A stretch of DNA of 35,584 bases from an uncultured Spirochaetales bacterium (GTDB lineage: Bacteria; Spirochaetota; Spirochaetia; Sphaerochaetales; Sphaerochaetaceae), in assembly GCA_934271365.1 (NCBI GenBank), contig CAKQRI010000017.1, forward strand, positions 1 through 35,584. The letters run 5' to 3'. A model generated the notes under the pieces. It made no database searches. It was given only the letters and a program-made list of their open reading frames with translations, and was not told the DNA's origin. Below are positions 24,144 through 33,441 of this stretch, one piece after another. The position numbers were made by a program, and so were the translations under genes. The stretch's first letter is position 1; each line of letters opens with the position of its first letter.

Positions 24144-25195
24144 CACTTTGCCTCCTTTTCCTTAAGTTCTTTGACATATCCGAACTTCTTAGGTCTGATA
24201 TACCTATCAATAGTCGGAGAGACGATATTCATCAGGATTATCGCAAGCGAAACGCCCTCTGGAAGCGCTCCGAAATACCTGATAATAAATGTCAGCAGCC
24301 CACATCCGACTGCAAATATAATCTCGCCTTTAGCTGTAGTCGGGGTTGTAACCCAATCAGTTGCCATAAAGAAAGCTCCGAGCATCAGGCCACCGGAGAA
24401 AACAGGAACCAGAATCTCTCCATGGAAAGCACCAAGTCCATAAGGAATTCCTCCAAATGCCCATGTAAAGAGTGCAAAAGTTCCAATAAAAACAGCAGGT
24501 ATTCTCCAGGATATCACATGGCGGAAAATAAGGAATAAGCCACCAGCTAAAAGCAGGATTGCACTAACCTCGCCTATGCAGCCTGCAGTATTTCCAAAGA
24601 AAGCATCAACAGCATAAGGAGAGATACTGAGCTTCTCTGCCACTTTTTCAGCAAAGGCTGATACTGGAGACGATATCAGATCTGCAGAAGTTCCAGAAAG
24701 CCCTGCACTTAGCCCCGTCTTCATCTGAGATAGAGGAGTTGCACTTGATACGGTATCAACACCGAGCGTCCAAGGAAGAGAGAACTGCCCCATCTGCTTA
24801 GAGAAAGAGAAGAAAACAAATACACGTCCAGCAAGTGCTGGATTCATCCAATTGCATCCAAGTCCTCCGAATGTCCACTTAACAACACCAATTGCAAATG
24901 CAGAAGCCAGAACAGGAATCAGGAATGGAATAGCAGGAGGCATATTCATGCCAACTAAAAGCCCAGTAACAATAGCCGACAGGTCAGATAATGTCTTTTC
25001 CTTATATATAAGTCCAAGAAGATATTCAGTAAGCACTGCCGAAGCTACTGATACTGCAACAGTGATCACAGCATGGAAGCCGAATATGATCATGCCCCAA
25101 ATACATGAAGGAAGCAAAGCTATTATCACATAGAGCATAGCCTTGTCTGTAGATAAGCTATCATGAATATGAGGACTGGATTTGACTATTTTCAT
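24143..25195 (-). CDS. rnfD: Rnf complex subunit RnfD
   Basis: RnfD (350 aa) is a membrane subunit with about nine helices and a covalently bound FMN. The flavin site is SSATPL near 160, with Thr present. GLGCNWMNPALAGRVF (about 120-135) is conserved in RnfD/NqrB. It starts with the ATG at 25195, whose ATGA overlaps the rnfC stop and which has GGGAGG upstream; the frame is open to 25291, but that stretch reads inside rnfC and is not family sequence. Confidence 0.96.
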   Translation of the reverse strand: MKIVKSSPHIHDSLSTDKAMLYVIIALLPSCIWGMIIFGFHAVITVAVSVASAVLTEYLLGLIYKEKTLSDLSAIVTGLLVGMNMPPAIPFLIPVLASAFAIGVVKWTFGGLGCNWMNPALAGRVFVFFSFSKQMGQFSLPWTLGVDTVSSATPLSQMKTGLSAGLSGTSADLISSPVSAFAEKVAEKLSISPYAVDAFFGNTAGCIGEVSAILLLAGGLFLIFRHVISWRIPAVFIGTFALFTWAFGGIPYGLGAFHGEILVPVFSGGLMLGAFFMATDWVTTPTTAKGEIIFAVGCGLLTFIIRYFGALPEGVSLAIILMNIVSPTIDRYIRPKKFGYVKELKEKEAK

Positions 25196-26499
25196 TTCTT
25201 CTTCCTCCCGAGTTTCTTTCCAAGCTTGAAAGCCTGCACAAGAGGAAGATGCGATGGGCATGAATATGCACAGCATCCGCACTCTTTGCAATCCATAAGG
25301 TTCATATCCATAGCAGCCTGATAATTACCATTCTTTATATTTCTGAACATCTTATTAGGCTGAAGCCCCATTGGACAATGAGCAGTGCAGCGGCCACATG
25401 ACACACAAGGGAAAGTCTTATCCTCAACAAGAAGAGGAAGAGCAAGAATTCCACTCGTCCCCTTAACCATAGGAGTTTCCTCATCAGACACAGCAAATCC
25501 CATCATAGGACCACCTGAAACCAGCTCTCTGAAATCATCCTTTGTTCCACCAGCATATGCAATGAGATCAGATATCTTTGTCCCGATTGGTGCAATAACG
25601 TTCTTTGGACTATTTATTGCCTCTCCAGATATTGTGACAACTCTTTCAAAAAGTGGCTTATTCTTAACTACCGCTTCATAAATCGCAAAGGATGTTCCGA
25701 GATTGCATACAACAGCACCAACATCAAGAGGAAGCTTTCCTGATGGGATTTCCCGATTTATCGTAGCCTTGAGAAGCTGCTTCTCATCACCCTGTGGATA
25801 CTTCATCTTAAGAGGCATTACTGTAATGTCATAACCAAGCTCATTAGCTCTTTTGCTGAGTAGAGCAAAAGCATCAAGCTTATTTGCCTCTACACCTAGT
25901 ATGACATGCGCTGGCTTTATTGCAGCAGAAGCTATCATTATGCCTTCAAGGACCTCATCTGTCTTTTCTATCATCAGCCTATAATCCGATGTAAGGTAAG
26001 GCTCGCATTCAACACCATTGATTACAAGATACTCCACACTCTTACCTAATGGGATTGAGAACTTCACAGATGTAGGGAAGGTTGCGCCTCCCATACCGAC
26101 AATGCCTTTCTCTTTGATTATTGCCTGTATTTCCTCTGATGTCTTATCCTTCCAGTAAAAAGATTCTTCATATACAATGCTTTGATCTTCATCTGGCTTG
26201 ATTACAAGAGCATCAGCAACAGCTCCCGATGCAAGACGTGTTCTGCGAACTTCTGTAACTATACCAGAAACAGGGCTATGGACATCTGCACTGATGAACG
26301 ATGAGGCTTTACCTATAAGCTCTCCCCGCTCCACTCGATCTCCTTTGTTTTTCAGAGAGGATGCAGGTGCTCCTAGATGCTGAGACATTGAGACTATAAG
26401 CTCTGATGGTATTGGCAGTCTTTCTAAAGGACTATTCTTAGAAAGCTCCTTTCTATCAGCAGGATGCACGCCTCCTCTTTTGAAAGTGGCTAGCTTCAT
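25192..26499 (-). CDS. rnfC: Rnf complex subunit RnfC
   Basis: RnfC (435 aa) is the peripheral NAD(H)-binding subunit. An N-terminal HPxxRK-like segment (GGVHPADRKELS) starts the family pattern; GMGGATFPTSVKF near 138-150 is the FMN/NADH site; two 4Fe-4S motifs lie near the end, CVSCGRCTAHCP and CKECGCCAYSCPSHLPL. The C-terminus ends in a Lys/Arg-rich tail; the long Ala-rich repeat tail of gamma-proteobacterial RnfC is absent. I use the ATG at 26499 (6 bases after GGAGG); a TTG one codon earlier has only 3. It is the first gene of the cluster rnfCDGEAB. No rnfF/apbE is in the window. Confidence 0.97.
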   Translation of the reverse strand: MKLATFKRGGVHPADRKELSKNSPLERLPIPSELIVSMSQHLGAPASSLKNKGDRVERGELIGKASSFISADVHSPVSGIVTEVRRTRLASGAVADALVIKPDEDQSIVYEESFYWKDKTSEEIQAIIKEKGIVGMGGATFPTSVKFSIPLGKSVEYLVINGVECEPYLTSDYRLMIEKTDEVLEGIMIASAAIKPAHVILGVEANKLDAFALLSKRANELGYDITVMPLKMKYPQGDEKQLLKATINREIPSGKLPLDVGAVVCNLGTSFAIYEAVVKNKPLFERVVTISGEAINSPKNVIAPIGTKISDLIAYAGGTKDDFRELVSGGPMMGFAVSDEETPMVKGTSGILALPLLVEDKTFPCVSCGRCTAHCPMGLQPNKMFRNIKNGNYQAAMDMNLMDCKECGCCAYSCPSHLPLVQAFKLGKKLGRKKK

Positions 26500-26528
26500 C
26501 AAATTCCTCCATTGGTTTACAGACTATG

Positions 26529-26557
26529 ATTTTAAACTCTAACATACAAATACTCAA
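26529..26557 (-). promoter_or_regulatory. Promoter of the rnf operon
   Basis: TTGAGT, 17 bases, TAAAAT on the minus strand, about 30 bases upstream of the rnfC start. It is directly next to the palindrome at 26573-26605. Confidence 0.6.
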
Positions 26558-26572
26558 CTCTAAGATTTAGTT

Positions 26573-26605
26573 TTACAGCAATTGAATTAATTATATTTGC
26601 TGTAA
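26573..26605. promoter_or_regulatory. Operator-like inverted repeat between rnfC and the P-loop gene
   Basis: Perfect 9-bp arms TTACAGCAA and TTGCTGTAA, 15-base AT-only-like spacer, centre to centre 24 bases, that is about two helical turns. It lies 15 bases upstream of the rnfC -35 box and overlaps the region where a plus-strand promoter for the next gene should start (TATAAT at 26623-26628). There is no T-run, so it is not a terminator. Confidence 0.55.
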
Positions 26606-26708
26606 GTCAATAAAATTATATCTATAATATCTTATTTGTATTCACACTAATCACCTAAAAAACAGAAGTTCCTTGAAGAATCAAAACAGAACATTTAAAA
26701 TAAACAGC

Positions 26709-27563
26709 ATGAACAGGCTGTTTCAATTATGGTTTTCCAAATTCAAAGGCGTAAAAGTCTATGCTCTTGTCGGGAGGAGCGGGACAGGGAAAAGCCATCA
26801 TTCAAAGCTTGTTGCATCAAAATATAAAATAGATCTGATTATTGATGATGGACTGCTCATTAAAGGAGATAGAATTATTGCGGGTCACTCAGCTAAGGAG
26901 GATCCAAATTTCCTTACAGCTGTTAAAACTGCGGTATTTGATGATGATGAGCATAAACGTCAGATTGAGAATGCCCTTTTAAAGGAAAAATACAAGAAGA
27001 TCCTCATTATTGGAACAAGCGAGAAGATGATCAATAAGATATGCACCCGGCTTGAGCTTCCGCAGCCAGAGAAAATAATCCACATCGAGGATATATCAAG
27101 TCCGGAAGAAATCGAGACTGCGATGAGAATCAGATTTCAGGAAGGAAAGCATGTTATTCCTGTGCCTCCGATAGAGATTACACGATCAGCCCCTCAGATT
27201 GTGTTCGACTCCATAAAAGTCGCTGTTGGCAGGAAGAAGAATGGAAAGAAGCAGACTAGCGAGAAGACAATTGTCAGACCTGAATTCTCAAAGCCTGAGA
27301 AGGAAGGCATGAGCGAGGCAGTCCTAACGCAGATGGTGAAGCATTCCATAGGGGAATATGATCCTGTAATAAAGGTAAAGAAAGTCAGAGGAATAAAAAA
27401 TCCAGATTCTACATATTCAATCTCTGTCATGTTGCAGCTTCCGATAAGACATTATATAAGCACTACAATCTCAGACCTGCAGGAATACATATCAGACTGT
27501 CTAGAGAAGTATGGCGGAATAATGATCAAGAAGATCACAATAGATATAGAAGAATGGGGCTAA
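26709..27563 (+). CDS. P-loop nucleotide-binding protein with possible Asp23-like tail
   Basis: The 284-aa protein has a Walker A motif GRSGTGKS at 22-29 after KFKGVKVYALV; a likely Walker B or second strand IDLIIDDGLLI follows near 41-51. A further strand KKILIIGTSEKM lies near 109-120. A basic linker (about 175-200) leads to a C-terminal region (about 205-284) that resembles an Asp23/Gls24 domain, with a helix LQEYISDCLEKYGG and a final strand KKITIDIEEW. The role is unknown; kinase-like or GTPase-like use of ATP is possible. The start is unsure: the ATG at 26709 fits the family start but has no SD site, and a TTG at 26673 is also in frame. It is convergent with pcnB, 4 bases apart. Confidence 0.82.
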   Translation: MNRLFQLWFSKFKGVKVYALVGRSGTGKSHHSKLVASKYKIDLIIDDGLLIKGDRIIAGHSAKEDPNFLTAVKTAVFDDDEHKRQIENALLKEKYKKILIIGTSEKMINKICTRLELPQPEKIIHIEDISSPEEIETAMRIRFQEGKHVIPVPPIEITRSAPQIVFDSIKVAVGRKKNGKKQTSEKTIVRPEFSKPEKEGMSEAVLTQMVKHSIGEYDPVIKVKKVRGIKNPDSTYSISVMLQLPIRHYISTTISDLQEYISDCLEKYGGIMIKKITIDIEEWG

Positions 27564-27567
27564 AAAC

Positions 27568-28773
27568 TTACATATCATGTTCTTCTGCAGCTGAAGAAGG
27601 GATAGGAACATCACTAATACTTGGCTCAACAATCCTGCTCTTCCTTGCTTTTACCTTGTCTTTTGATGCACGGCTTCTTTTCCGCTGCTGTACAGCTCTA
27701 CCCTTTACATTCTTCTTCGGTCTTGATGAGGTGATTCCATAATCCATAAGCACAAGCTGCACGGCCTTTTCAAGCTCATAGTTAGCTGGAGTTATTGGAG
27801 AAATCAGGACCTTAGCCTGTCTGAATGCATCCTTCATCACCTCTTCTGCAGATAAATCTTCCTCACAATCAATCAAAAGAACAGGACGTATAAGATAATA
27901 CAGCATCTCAGACCTAGAAGGCTTTACAGCATTTCCATCCTGAGCATCTCTTACCAAGCGATCCAGCTCTTTCAAAGATGCATTTACCACTGGATATCTG
28001 TAATAAACAGAAAATGCAGGAAGCAGATATGACAATATCCTATATTCAGATAAATATCCAAATATCTCAGCAGAATAGCCTGATGCGAGTATTTTTGAGA
28101 CTTCTTCAGTTAGCCTGCTTGTACTGCAATGAACTATATTCGGAGCATTCTTCTTTATAGCTCTCTTTGTATTCCATTTCAGCCTGAATCCTGTTGTTGC
28201 ATGATATTTCAGCGCTCTGATCATCCTGACAGGATCTTCAGAGAATGAGTATGAAAGCGGAATAAGGGAACGTATGACCTTCTTCCTGAAATCGGCATAT
28301 GCATCATTGAAATCCAGAAGCTGGCCATTAGCAGGGTTATAGTAAAGGCTGTTTATTGAGAAATCCCGTCTTTTTGCATCCTGCTCAATTGTTCCGAATA
28401 TATTGTTGTTTCCCTCCTCGAAGTTCTCCTCGTCAGAGCGGAATGTAGTGACTTCAATTATCTTATCATTGAAGAATAAATGAACAATCCTGAACCGCTT
28501 TCCAATTATCCGGCTATTCCAGAAAAGCTTCTGCACCTGCCTTGGAGACGCACTCGTAGCTATATCTACATCCTTAGGCTTATTCCCAAGCAGCAGATCC
28601 CTGATTGCTCCACCTACTACATAGGCCTCTGCCCCGCTCGTCTGAAGCTTCCTGATTGCCCACAGAGCATCCTTATCTATCATGCTGTTCTTAATTGGAT
28701 GTTCTTTCTGGCTATATATCTTTGCAACGGGAACAGATGTTCCCTTTCCATTTGATTTATATTTTATAAACAC
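27568..28773 (-). CDS. pcnB: tRNA nucleotidyltransferase / poly(A) polymerase family protein
   Basis: The 401-aa enzyme belongs to class II nucleotidyltransferases, which add CCA to tRNA or poly(A) to RNA. Motifs: YVVGGAIRDLLLG at 51-63, KDVDIATSASP at 67-77 with catalytic Asp68 and Asp70, RRDFSINSLYY near 135, and FSEDPVRMIRALKY near 182-195. The N-terminus (MFIKYKSNGKG, then EHPI and IDKDA) matches the PcnB-type seen in spirochaetes, which supports the GTG start at 28773, although no SD site is seen. The last 40 residues are strongly basic (RKRSRASKDKVKARKSR), as in PcnB, and may bind RNA. PcnB and CCA-adding enzymes cannot be told apart by sequence alone; with CCA-less tRNAs near by, either job is plausible. 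Confidence 0.9.
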   Translation of the reverse strand: MFIKYKSNGKGTSVPVAKIYSQKEHPIKNSMIDKDALWAIRKLQTSGAEAYVVGGAIRDLLLGNKPKDVDIATSASPRQVQKLFWNSRIIGKRFRIVHLFFNDKIIEVTTFRSDEENFEEGNNNIFGTIEQDAKRRDFSINSLYYNPANGQLLDFNDAYADFRKKVIRSLIPLSYSFSEDPVRMIRALKYHATTGFRLKWNTKRAIKKNAPNIVHCSTSRLTEEVSKILASGYSAEIFGYLSEYRILSYLLPAFSVYYRYPVVNASLKELDRLVRDAQDGNAVKPSRSEMLYYLIRPVLLIDCEEDLSAEEVMKDAFRQAKVLISPITPANYELEKAVQLVLMDYGITSSRPKKNVKGRAVQQRKRSRASKDKVKARKSRIVEPSISDVPIPSSAAEEHDM

Positions 28774-28872
28774 AGTCTTTAAAACTACTAAATCATCTGA
28801 AAAAAAACAAGATGCAGTCTTTTGGTAGACCCTCTTCTAGTTTGCTGTTAAAATTTATCAGATGGAGGATTT

Positions 28873-30162
28873 ATGATTGATCCAGTAATTCTGAAAGGCT
28901 TCAGGGATTCTCTTCCAGAAGAGGAAATCCCTAAAAGAAAGATAATTAGAAAGCTAGAAGATAATTTCTCTTCTTATGGCTTTGTTCCTATTGATACACC
29001 AGTACTTGAGTACACTTCCGTACTTCTTGGCAAAGGTGGCGGGGAAACCGACAAACAGGTTTTCCATTTTGAGGATAACGGTAGAAGAGAAGTCGCAATG
29101 CGCTTTGACCTCACTGTTCCATTTGCCAGATTCATGGCTCTTCATAGCTCATCCCTCGCCCTTCCTTTCAAGCGTTACCATATCAATAAGGTCTGGAGAG
29201 GAGAGAAGCCTCAGAAAGGAAGATACAGAGAATTCATACAGTGCGATTTTGATATCGTAGGCGTAGATAATGCTGAAGCTGATTTTGAAATCCTTTCAAT
29301 GATGCATTCTTCTTTCTCCGCGCTGGGTATTGATGGTTATACATTCCACCTTTCGCACAGAGGCCTCTTCAATACATTCTTAGAAAAGCTTGGAATAAAG
29401 GAGCACTCTGTTGAGATTCTCAGAACTGTCGACAAACTCAGGAAAATCGGTGAAGAAGAAGTTAGAAATATGCTGATTGATATCACAGGTGACAGCAGAA
29501 AAGCTGATGCAATTCTCTCTTATATAACAGCAGGTGAAGACACTGGATTTGAAGGGACTCTTTCCAAGCTAAAGGAGCTATCTGGAGGCAATTCGGCTTC
29601 TTCGAAAAGACTTGAAGAGATCTATGCTCTTCTGAAAGCTGTAGGAATCGAGCGGAATTTTGTTCTCGATCCATCAATAACACGAGGCCTCGATTACTAT
29701 ACAGGCATTGTTTATGAAACATTCTTGGATAAGCTTCCTGACCTCGGCTCAGTATGCTCTGGTGGCAGATATAACAATCTTGCATCTCTTTATACAAAAG
29801 AGCAGCTTCCTGGCGTAGGCTCTTCAATTGGTCTAGATAGGCTACTTGCAGGTCTCACTGAGCTGAAAAGCCCTCTTCTGGCGTCCACTTCAGCTTCTGA
29901 TGTTCTGATCATCCACAAAGCTGACGAAACGGTGAAAGCTCAGATAGCTGCAATGGAGATGAGGAAGAAAGGCATCAGAGCTGATGTTTATATGCTTCCA
30001 GAGAAGAAGATGAAGCAGATCTTTGAATATGCAGACAAGAACAATATACCTTATTCCCTATCTTTTTCTGGTGACAAATGCATGCTTAAATGCCATGCAA
30101 CCAGAGAGACAAGAGAATATGAAGATGCTACGAGCGCAGCAGATGGAGTAACTCTTGCCTGA
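28873..30162 (+). CDS. hisS: Histidyl-tRNA synthetase
   Basis: HisRS (429 aa) charges tRNA-His. It is a class II enzyme: motif 1 around residues 30-50 (FSSYGFVPIDTPVLEY), motif 2 with FKRYHINKVWRGEKPQKGRYREF near 100-122, the His-specific RGLDYYTG near 270-277, and motif 3 GGRYNNL / GVGSSIGLDRLL near 300-325. A C-terminal anticodon-binding domain (about 340-429) is present. Start ATG at 28873 has GGAGG 4 bases upstream. It overlaps the helicase gene by 8 bases, so the two are co-transcribed. Confidence 0.97.
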   Translation: MIDPVILKGFRDSLPEEEIPKRKIIRKLEDNFSSYGFVPIDTPVLEYTSVLLGKGGGETDKQVFHFEDNGRREVAMRFDLTVPFARFMALHSSSLALPFKRYHINKVWRGEKPQKGRYREFIQCDFDIVGVDNAEADFEILSMMHSSFSALGIDGYTFHLSHRGLFNTFLEKLGIKEHSVEILRTVDKLRKIGEEEVRNMLIDITGDSRKADAILSYITAGEDTGFEGTLSKLKELSGGNSASSKRLEEIYALLKAVGIERNFVLDPSITRGLDYYTGIVYETFLDKLPDLGSVCSGGRYNNLASLYTKEQLPGVGSSIGLDRLLAGLTELKSPLLASTSASDVLIIHKADETVKAQIAAMEMRKKGIRADVYMLPEKKMKQIFEYADKNNIPYSLSFSGDKCMLKCHATRETREYEDATSAADGVTLA

Positions 30163-32596
30163 TTTCTATAGCCTTCCTGTCTATGCACATAAAGATGAGA
30201 TCCTGAAAGCTCTTGAAGAGAATCAGGTGATAATCGTTGAGAGCCCGACAGGAAGCGGTAAGACAACCCAGCTTCCTCTGATTCTGAGGGAAGCTGGTTA
30301 TGATAAAAGCGGTATAATCGGAATAACACAGCCTCGACGCATTGCAACGCTATCTGTATCTGAGTTCATAAAAAAGCAGATTGGAGATGAGAATGGCTCC
30401 TACTGCGCATACACTATGCGTTTTGCTGATACATCAACTGCTAATACAAGGATCAAGATAATGACTGACGGGATTCTCCTTCAGGAAGTTAAAGCAGATT
30501 CTGTGCTATCAGCATATTCTGTACTCATGGTTGACGAAGCACACGAGAGGAGCCTGAATATAGACTTCATCCTAGGCCTGATAAAAGAAGTTCTCAGAGA
30601 AAGAAGCAATCTTAAAGTCATAATATCAAGTGCAACAATAAACACTAAGATCTTCTCTGAATTCTTCTCAAATGCACCAATAATATCAATAAGCGGAAAA
30701 CCTTATCCTGTTGAAGTCAGATACAGAAGCATGGTCCTTTCGAGGGAAACAGAAGATGAGTACTGGAACAATGTAACTTCAATCGTAAAGGAATCAATTG
30801 AACGCGAAGATGGTGGCGATATTCTGATATTCCTCCCAGGCGAGGCGGAAATAAAAGCATGCCTTGCGGCTCTGTATACAGCTTCTTTTTCTGATAAGCT
30901 CCAGATATATCCACTTTTTGGGAGGCTATCAAAAGAAGAACAAGAGAGAGTATTCATTCCGACAGAGGAAGGAAAAAGAAAGGTTGTTGTTGCTACTAAC
31001 ATAGCAGAAACAAGTATAACAATCGATGGAATACGGACTGTAATTGATTCTGGAATTGCAAAAGTTAATATTTATAACCAGAAAAACTTCACATCGGCCC
31101 TACTTCCCATTCCTATTTCAAGAGCATCAGCTGATCAGAGAAAAGGAAGAGCAGGAAGAACAGCAAGCGGCGTGTGCATCAGGCTCTATAGCGAAGAAAG
31201 CTATGAGAAGAGAGCAGAGTTCAGTGAGGAAGAGATTCTTCACTCTGATCTTGCAGAAGTAGTTCTGAGAATGAGTGAGCTAGGAATATTCAATACTCAG
31301 GATTTCCCTTTCATCACACAGCCAAAGAAAAGCGCTCTAGAATCGGCAGAGAACACTCTGATTACAATTGGCGCAATAGAAGAGAATCATCATCTGACAT
31401 CAATTGGTGAGATGATGATTAAATTTCCTCTTGTTCCAAGGCTTTCTCGTGTTATAGTCGAATCCATACTCAACTACCCTGAAGTAATAAATAATGTCCT
31501 GATTGCTGTTGCATTCCTATCAACAAAGACTCCTTACATACTTCCACCTGGCGAAGAACTTGCCGCAAGAGATATGCACGAGAGCATGCAGGATCCTGTT
31601 TATGGGGATTTTATTGCAATGCTTACATTATACAACAGGTATATAAAGCTTTCGAGAAAAGAAAGAGAGCAGTTTGCTAAGAGACATTTCCTCGATATGC
31701 AGAGCATGGAAGAGATAATCCATGTGAAAGAGCAGCTTGAGGAAATAGTAAGCAAAGAAGGCGTTCCGGTATCGACAGGAGGAAGCGTGAAAGCATACTT
31801 CCTCGCACTTGCGTCTGGCCTAAGACAATATGTATGCAAAAAGGCTGACCGCTGGAGCTATAGAAGCATGGCTGCTGATCAGATTCTGATTCATCCAGGT
31901 TCAACATATTTCAAGAAGCTTCCGCAGTACATTCTTGCAGGAGAGATTGTAAAGACAACAAAGATGTACGCAAGGACATGCTCTCCGTTGAAACCGGAAT
32001 GGCTAAAGGAACTTGATCCAAAGATTCTCGAAAGCCTCTCAGAAAAAGAGCAAAAAGATAAGAAGAGAAAAGATGATTCAGAACAGCAGAAGGATCTATC
32101 ATCTCTTGAAGTTTATAAGGCACGCTCTCAGGGCAAAGACTGCTATATAGTCCCAGTAAAGGACCTTAACAAAATAGAAGCATACGGAAGCACTAAGATA
32201 CTGCTTTCCATCGGCCCTTATATCTCTGAGCAGCCAATCAAAGCCAGAGATAAGGATGCAGCATATAGCATACTTGCAAAAATAAGAAAACATATATCAA
32301 AGAAGCCTGATATAAAAGCAGACCCTTACAAGAGAGAATATGAAGAGCTCAATATAATGCTTGATTACCTATTCACCCCTATCTCTTCAGATAAGAAGCA
32401 TTTCAGATATCTTTATATGAAGGAATCAAAAGGCAGATACACACTTCAGCCTACTCCTTCATTCATGGGAGCTCTGAAAGAAAGCATGTACTCTCTTTCT
32501 TCCCTTATCGAATGCCTTCCAAAGAAGAACAGAAAGATAAGGGAAAGAGCGATGTCCATACTCAGAAAGCTTGAAGAAGCTTTAGAGATTGAATAG
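30155..32596 (+). CDS. hrpA: DEAH-box RNA helicase, HrpA type
   Basis: The 813-aa helicase has motif I SPTGSGKTT at 30-38, Ia TQPRRIA at 59-65, II DEAH at 128-131, III SAT near 157, V TNIAETSITIDG near 280 and VI QRKGRAGR near 325, followed by the winged-helix/ratchet (HA2) and OB-fold region. It lacks the long C-terminal extension of E. coli HrpA (about 1300 aa) and has the length of the Borrelia burgdorferi HrpA. It probably unwinds or remodels RNA or RNA-protein complexes. The TTG start at 30155 has ATGGAG 7 bases upstream within hisS. The tail after about 640 is Lys-rich. Confidence 0.94.
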   Translation: MPDFYSLPVYAHKDEILKALEENQVIIVESPTGSGKTTQLPLILREAGYDKSGIIGITQPRRIATLSVSEFIKKQIGDENGSYCAYTMRFADTSTANTRIKIMTDGILLQEVKADSVLSAYSVLMVDEAHERSLNIDFILGLIKEVLRERSNLKVIISSATINTKIFSEFFSNAPIISISGKPYPVEVRYRSMVLSRETEDEYWNNVTSIVKESIEREDGGDILIFLPGEAEIKACLAALYTASFSDKLQIYPLFGRLSKEEQERVFIPTEEGKRKVVVATNIAETSITIDGIRTVIDSGIAKVNIYNQKNFTSALLPIPISRASADQRKGRAGRTASGVCIRLYSEESYEKRAEFSEEEILHSDLAEVVLRMSELGIFNTQDFPFITQPKKSALESAENTLITIGAIEENHHLTSIGEMMIKFPLVPRLSRVIVESILNYPEVINNVLIAVAFLSTKTPYILPPGEELAARDMHESMQDPVYGDFIAMLTLYNRYIKLSRKEREQFAKRHFLDMQSMEEIIHVKEQLEEIVSKEGVPVSTGGSVKAYFLALASGLRQYVCKKADRWSYRSMAADQILIHPGSTYFKKLPQYILAGEIVKTTKMYARTCSPLKPEWLKELDPKILESLSEKEQKDKKRKDDSEQQKDLSSLEVYKARSQGKDCYIVPVKDLNKIEAYGSTKILLSIGPYISEQPIKARDKDAAYSILAKIRKHISKKPDIKADPYKREYEELNIMLDYLFTPISSDKKHFRYLYMKESKGRYTLQPTPSFMGALKESMYSLSSLIECLPKKNRKIRERAMSILRKLEEALEIE

Positions 32597-32609
32597 TTTT
32601 TGATATAAT
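32581..32609 (+). promoter_or_regulatory. Promoter of the putative lipoprotein gene
   Basis: An extended -10 box TGATATAAT (TATAAT 32604-32609) with a weak TTTAGA -35 box 17 bases upstream, partly inside the helicase gene. The same TTTTGATATAAT string precedes the Val-Pro repeat gene. Confidence 0.55.
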
Positions 32610-32658
32610 TAATCAACTTGAAAAGTAACGTATGTTATTATTATCGACAGAGGCTTAT

Positions 32659-33414
32659 ATGAAGAGAAATTTTACGATTCTTTTTATTTTAATTATCGCA
32701 TTTTATTCAGTTAATCTAATAGGGTGTGAGACAATATTTGGACAAAACACCTCAAATAAGCTTGTGGATTATAAAAATATAGAAATAAATGACTATCACC
32801 CTGATTTCATTGAAATATCAGATAACAAAATGATTTTAAACAGAAATGATGGTTTTTTCATAATAATAGGAGAGGCTGATAATTCAGATTCAATCAACTA
32901 TGAAAGTAATATTCTAGGAACTACTATCAAAGAATACCTACTAGAAAATCATTTCACAAATGTTAATTTAGCCTCACAAACTCCAAACTATCAATTAGAT
33001 AATGCTGCTGTTACTGCAATTGCGAATGGATGTCGTTACATAATTCTAATAGGGATAAATGAAATAAAGACTTTTGAATATGGAGGAGGAATTGCTGATT
33101 CACTCTCTACTGTCTATATTTTTGATTTAGCATCTGGATTAAATAACATATTCGAAAAATATGAAGACAATAAAGATCTCCAAAATTTAACAGGGAAAAA
33201 TAACAGCATATCGTTTATCATTGCAACAACAGCATATAATAATATGCAAAAATATTATCCATCATGGAAAACTTTCAGTGAATCTTTTGCAAATGTACTA
33301 GCAAATGAGCTTACAAAAAAAAGCTCTGATACCAGCGAAAGTGAATTAGATTTATTTTATAGTCTAATTAAAGATGAAATAAAGGATAATGCTAACAATC
33401 TCCTAAATAATTAG
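32659..33414 (+). CDS. Putative lipoprotein, AT-rich, unknown
   Basis: The 251-aa product has a signal peptide with lipobox NLIGC (Cys23), so it is probably an outer- or inner-membrane lipoprotein. I start at the ATG at 32659, 5 bases after GAGG; the in-frame ATG at 32632 lies before this SD site. The body has alternating strands and helices; NGCRYIILIGINEI near 112-125 and STVYIFDLASGL near 139-150 recall lipoproteins with a CsgG/FlgO or TolB-N-like fold (predicted, not proven). The tail is acidic and helical. AT content and the use of AAT, ATA and TTA codons are clearly higher than in neighbouring genes, which hints at transfer. It has its own promoter. Confidence 0.8.
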   Translation: MKRNFTILFILIIAFYSVNLIGCETIFGQNTSNKLVDYKNIEINDYHPDFIEISDNKMILNRNDGFFIIIGEADNSDSINYESNILGTTIKEYLLENHFTNVNLASQTPNYQLDNAAVTAIANGCRYIILIGINEIKTFEYGGGIADSLSTVYIFDLASGLNNIFEKYEDNKDLQNLTGKNNSISFIIATTAYNNMQKYYPSWKTFSESFANVLANELTKKSSDTSESELDLFYSLIKDEIKDNANNLLNN

Positions 33415-33441
33415 CATAAAATGGCTTTCAATAATGTTGTA

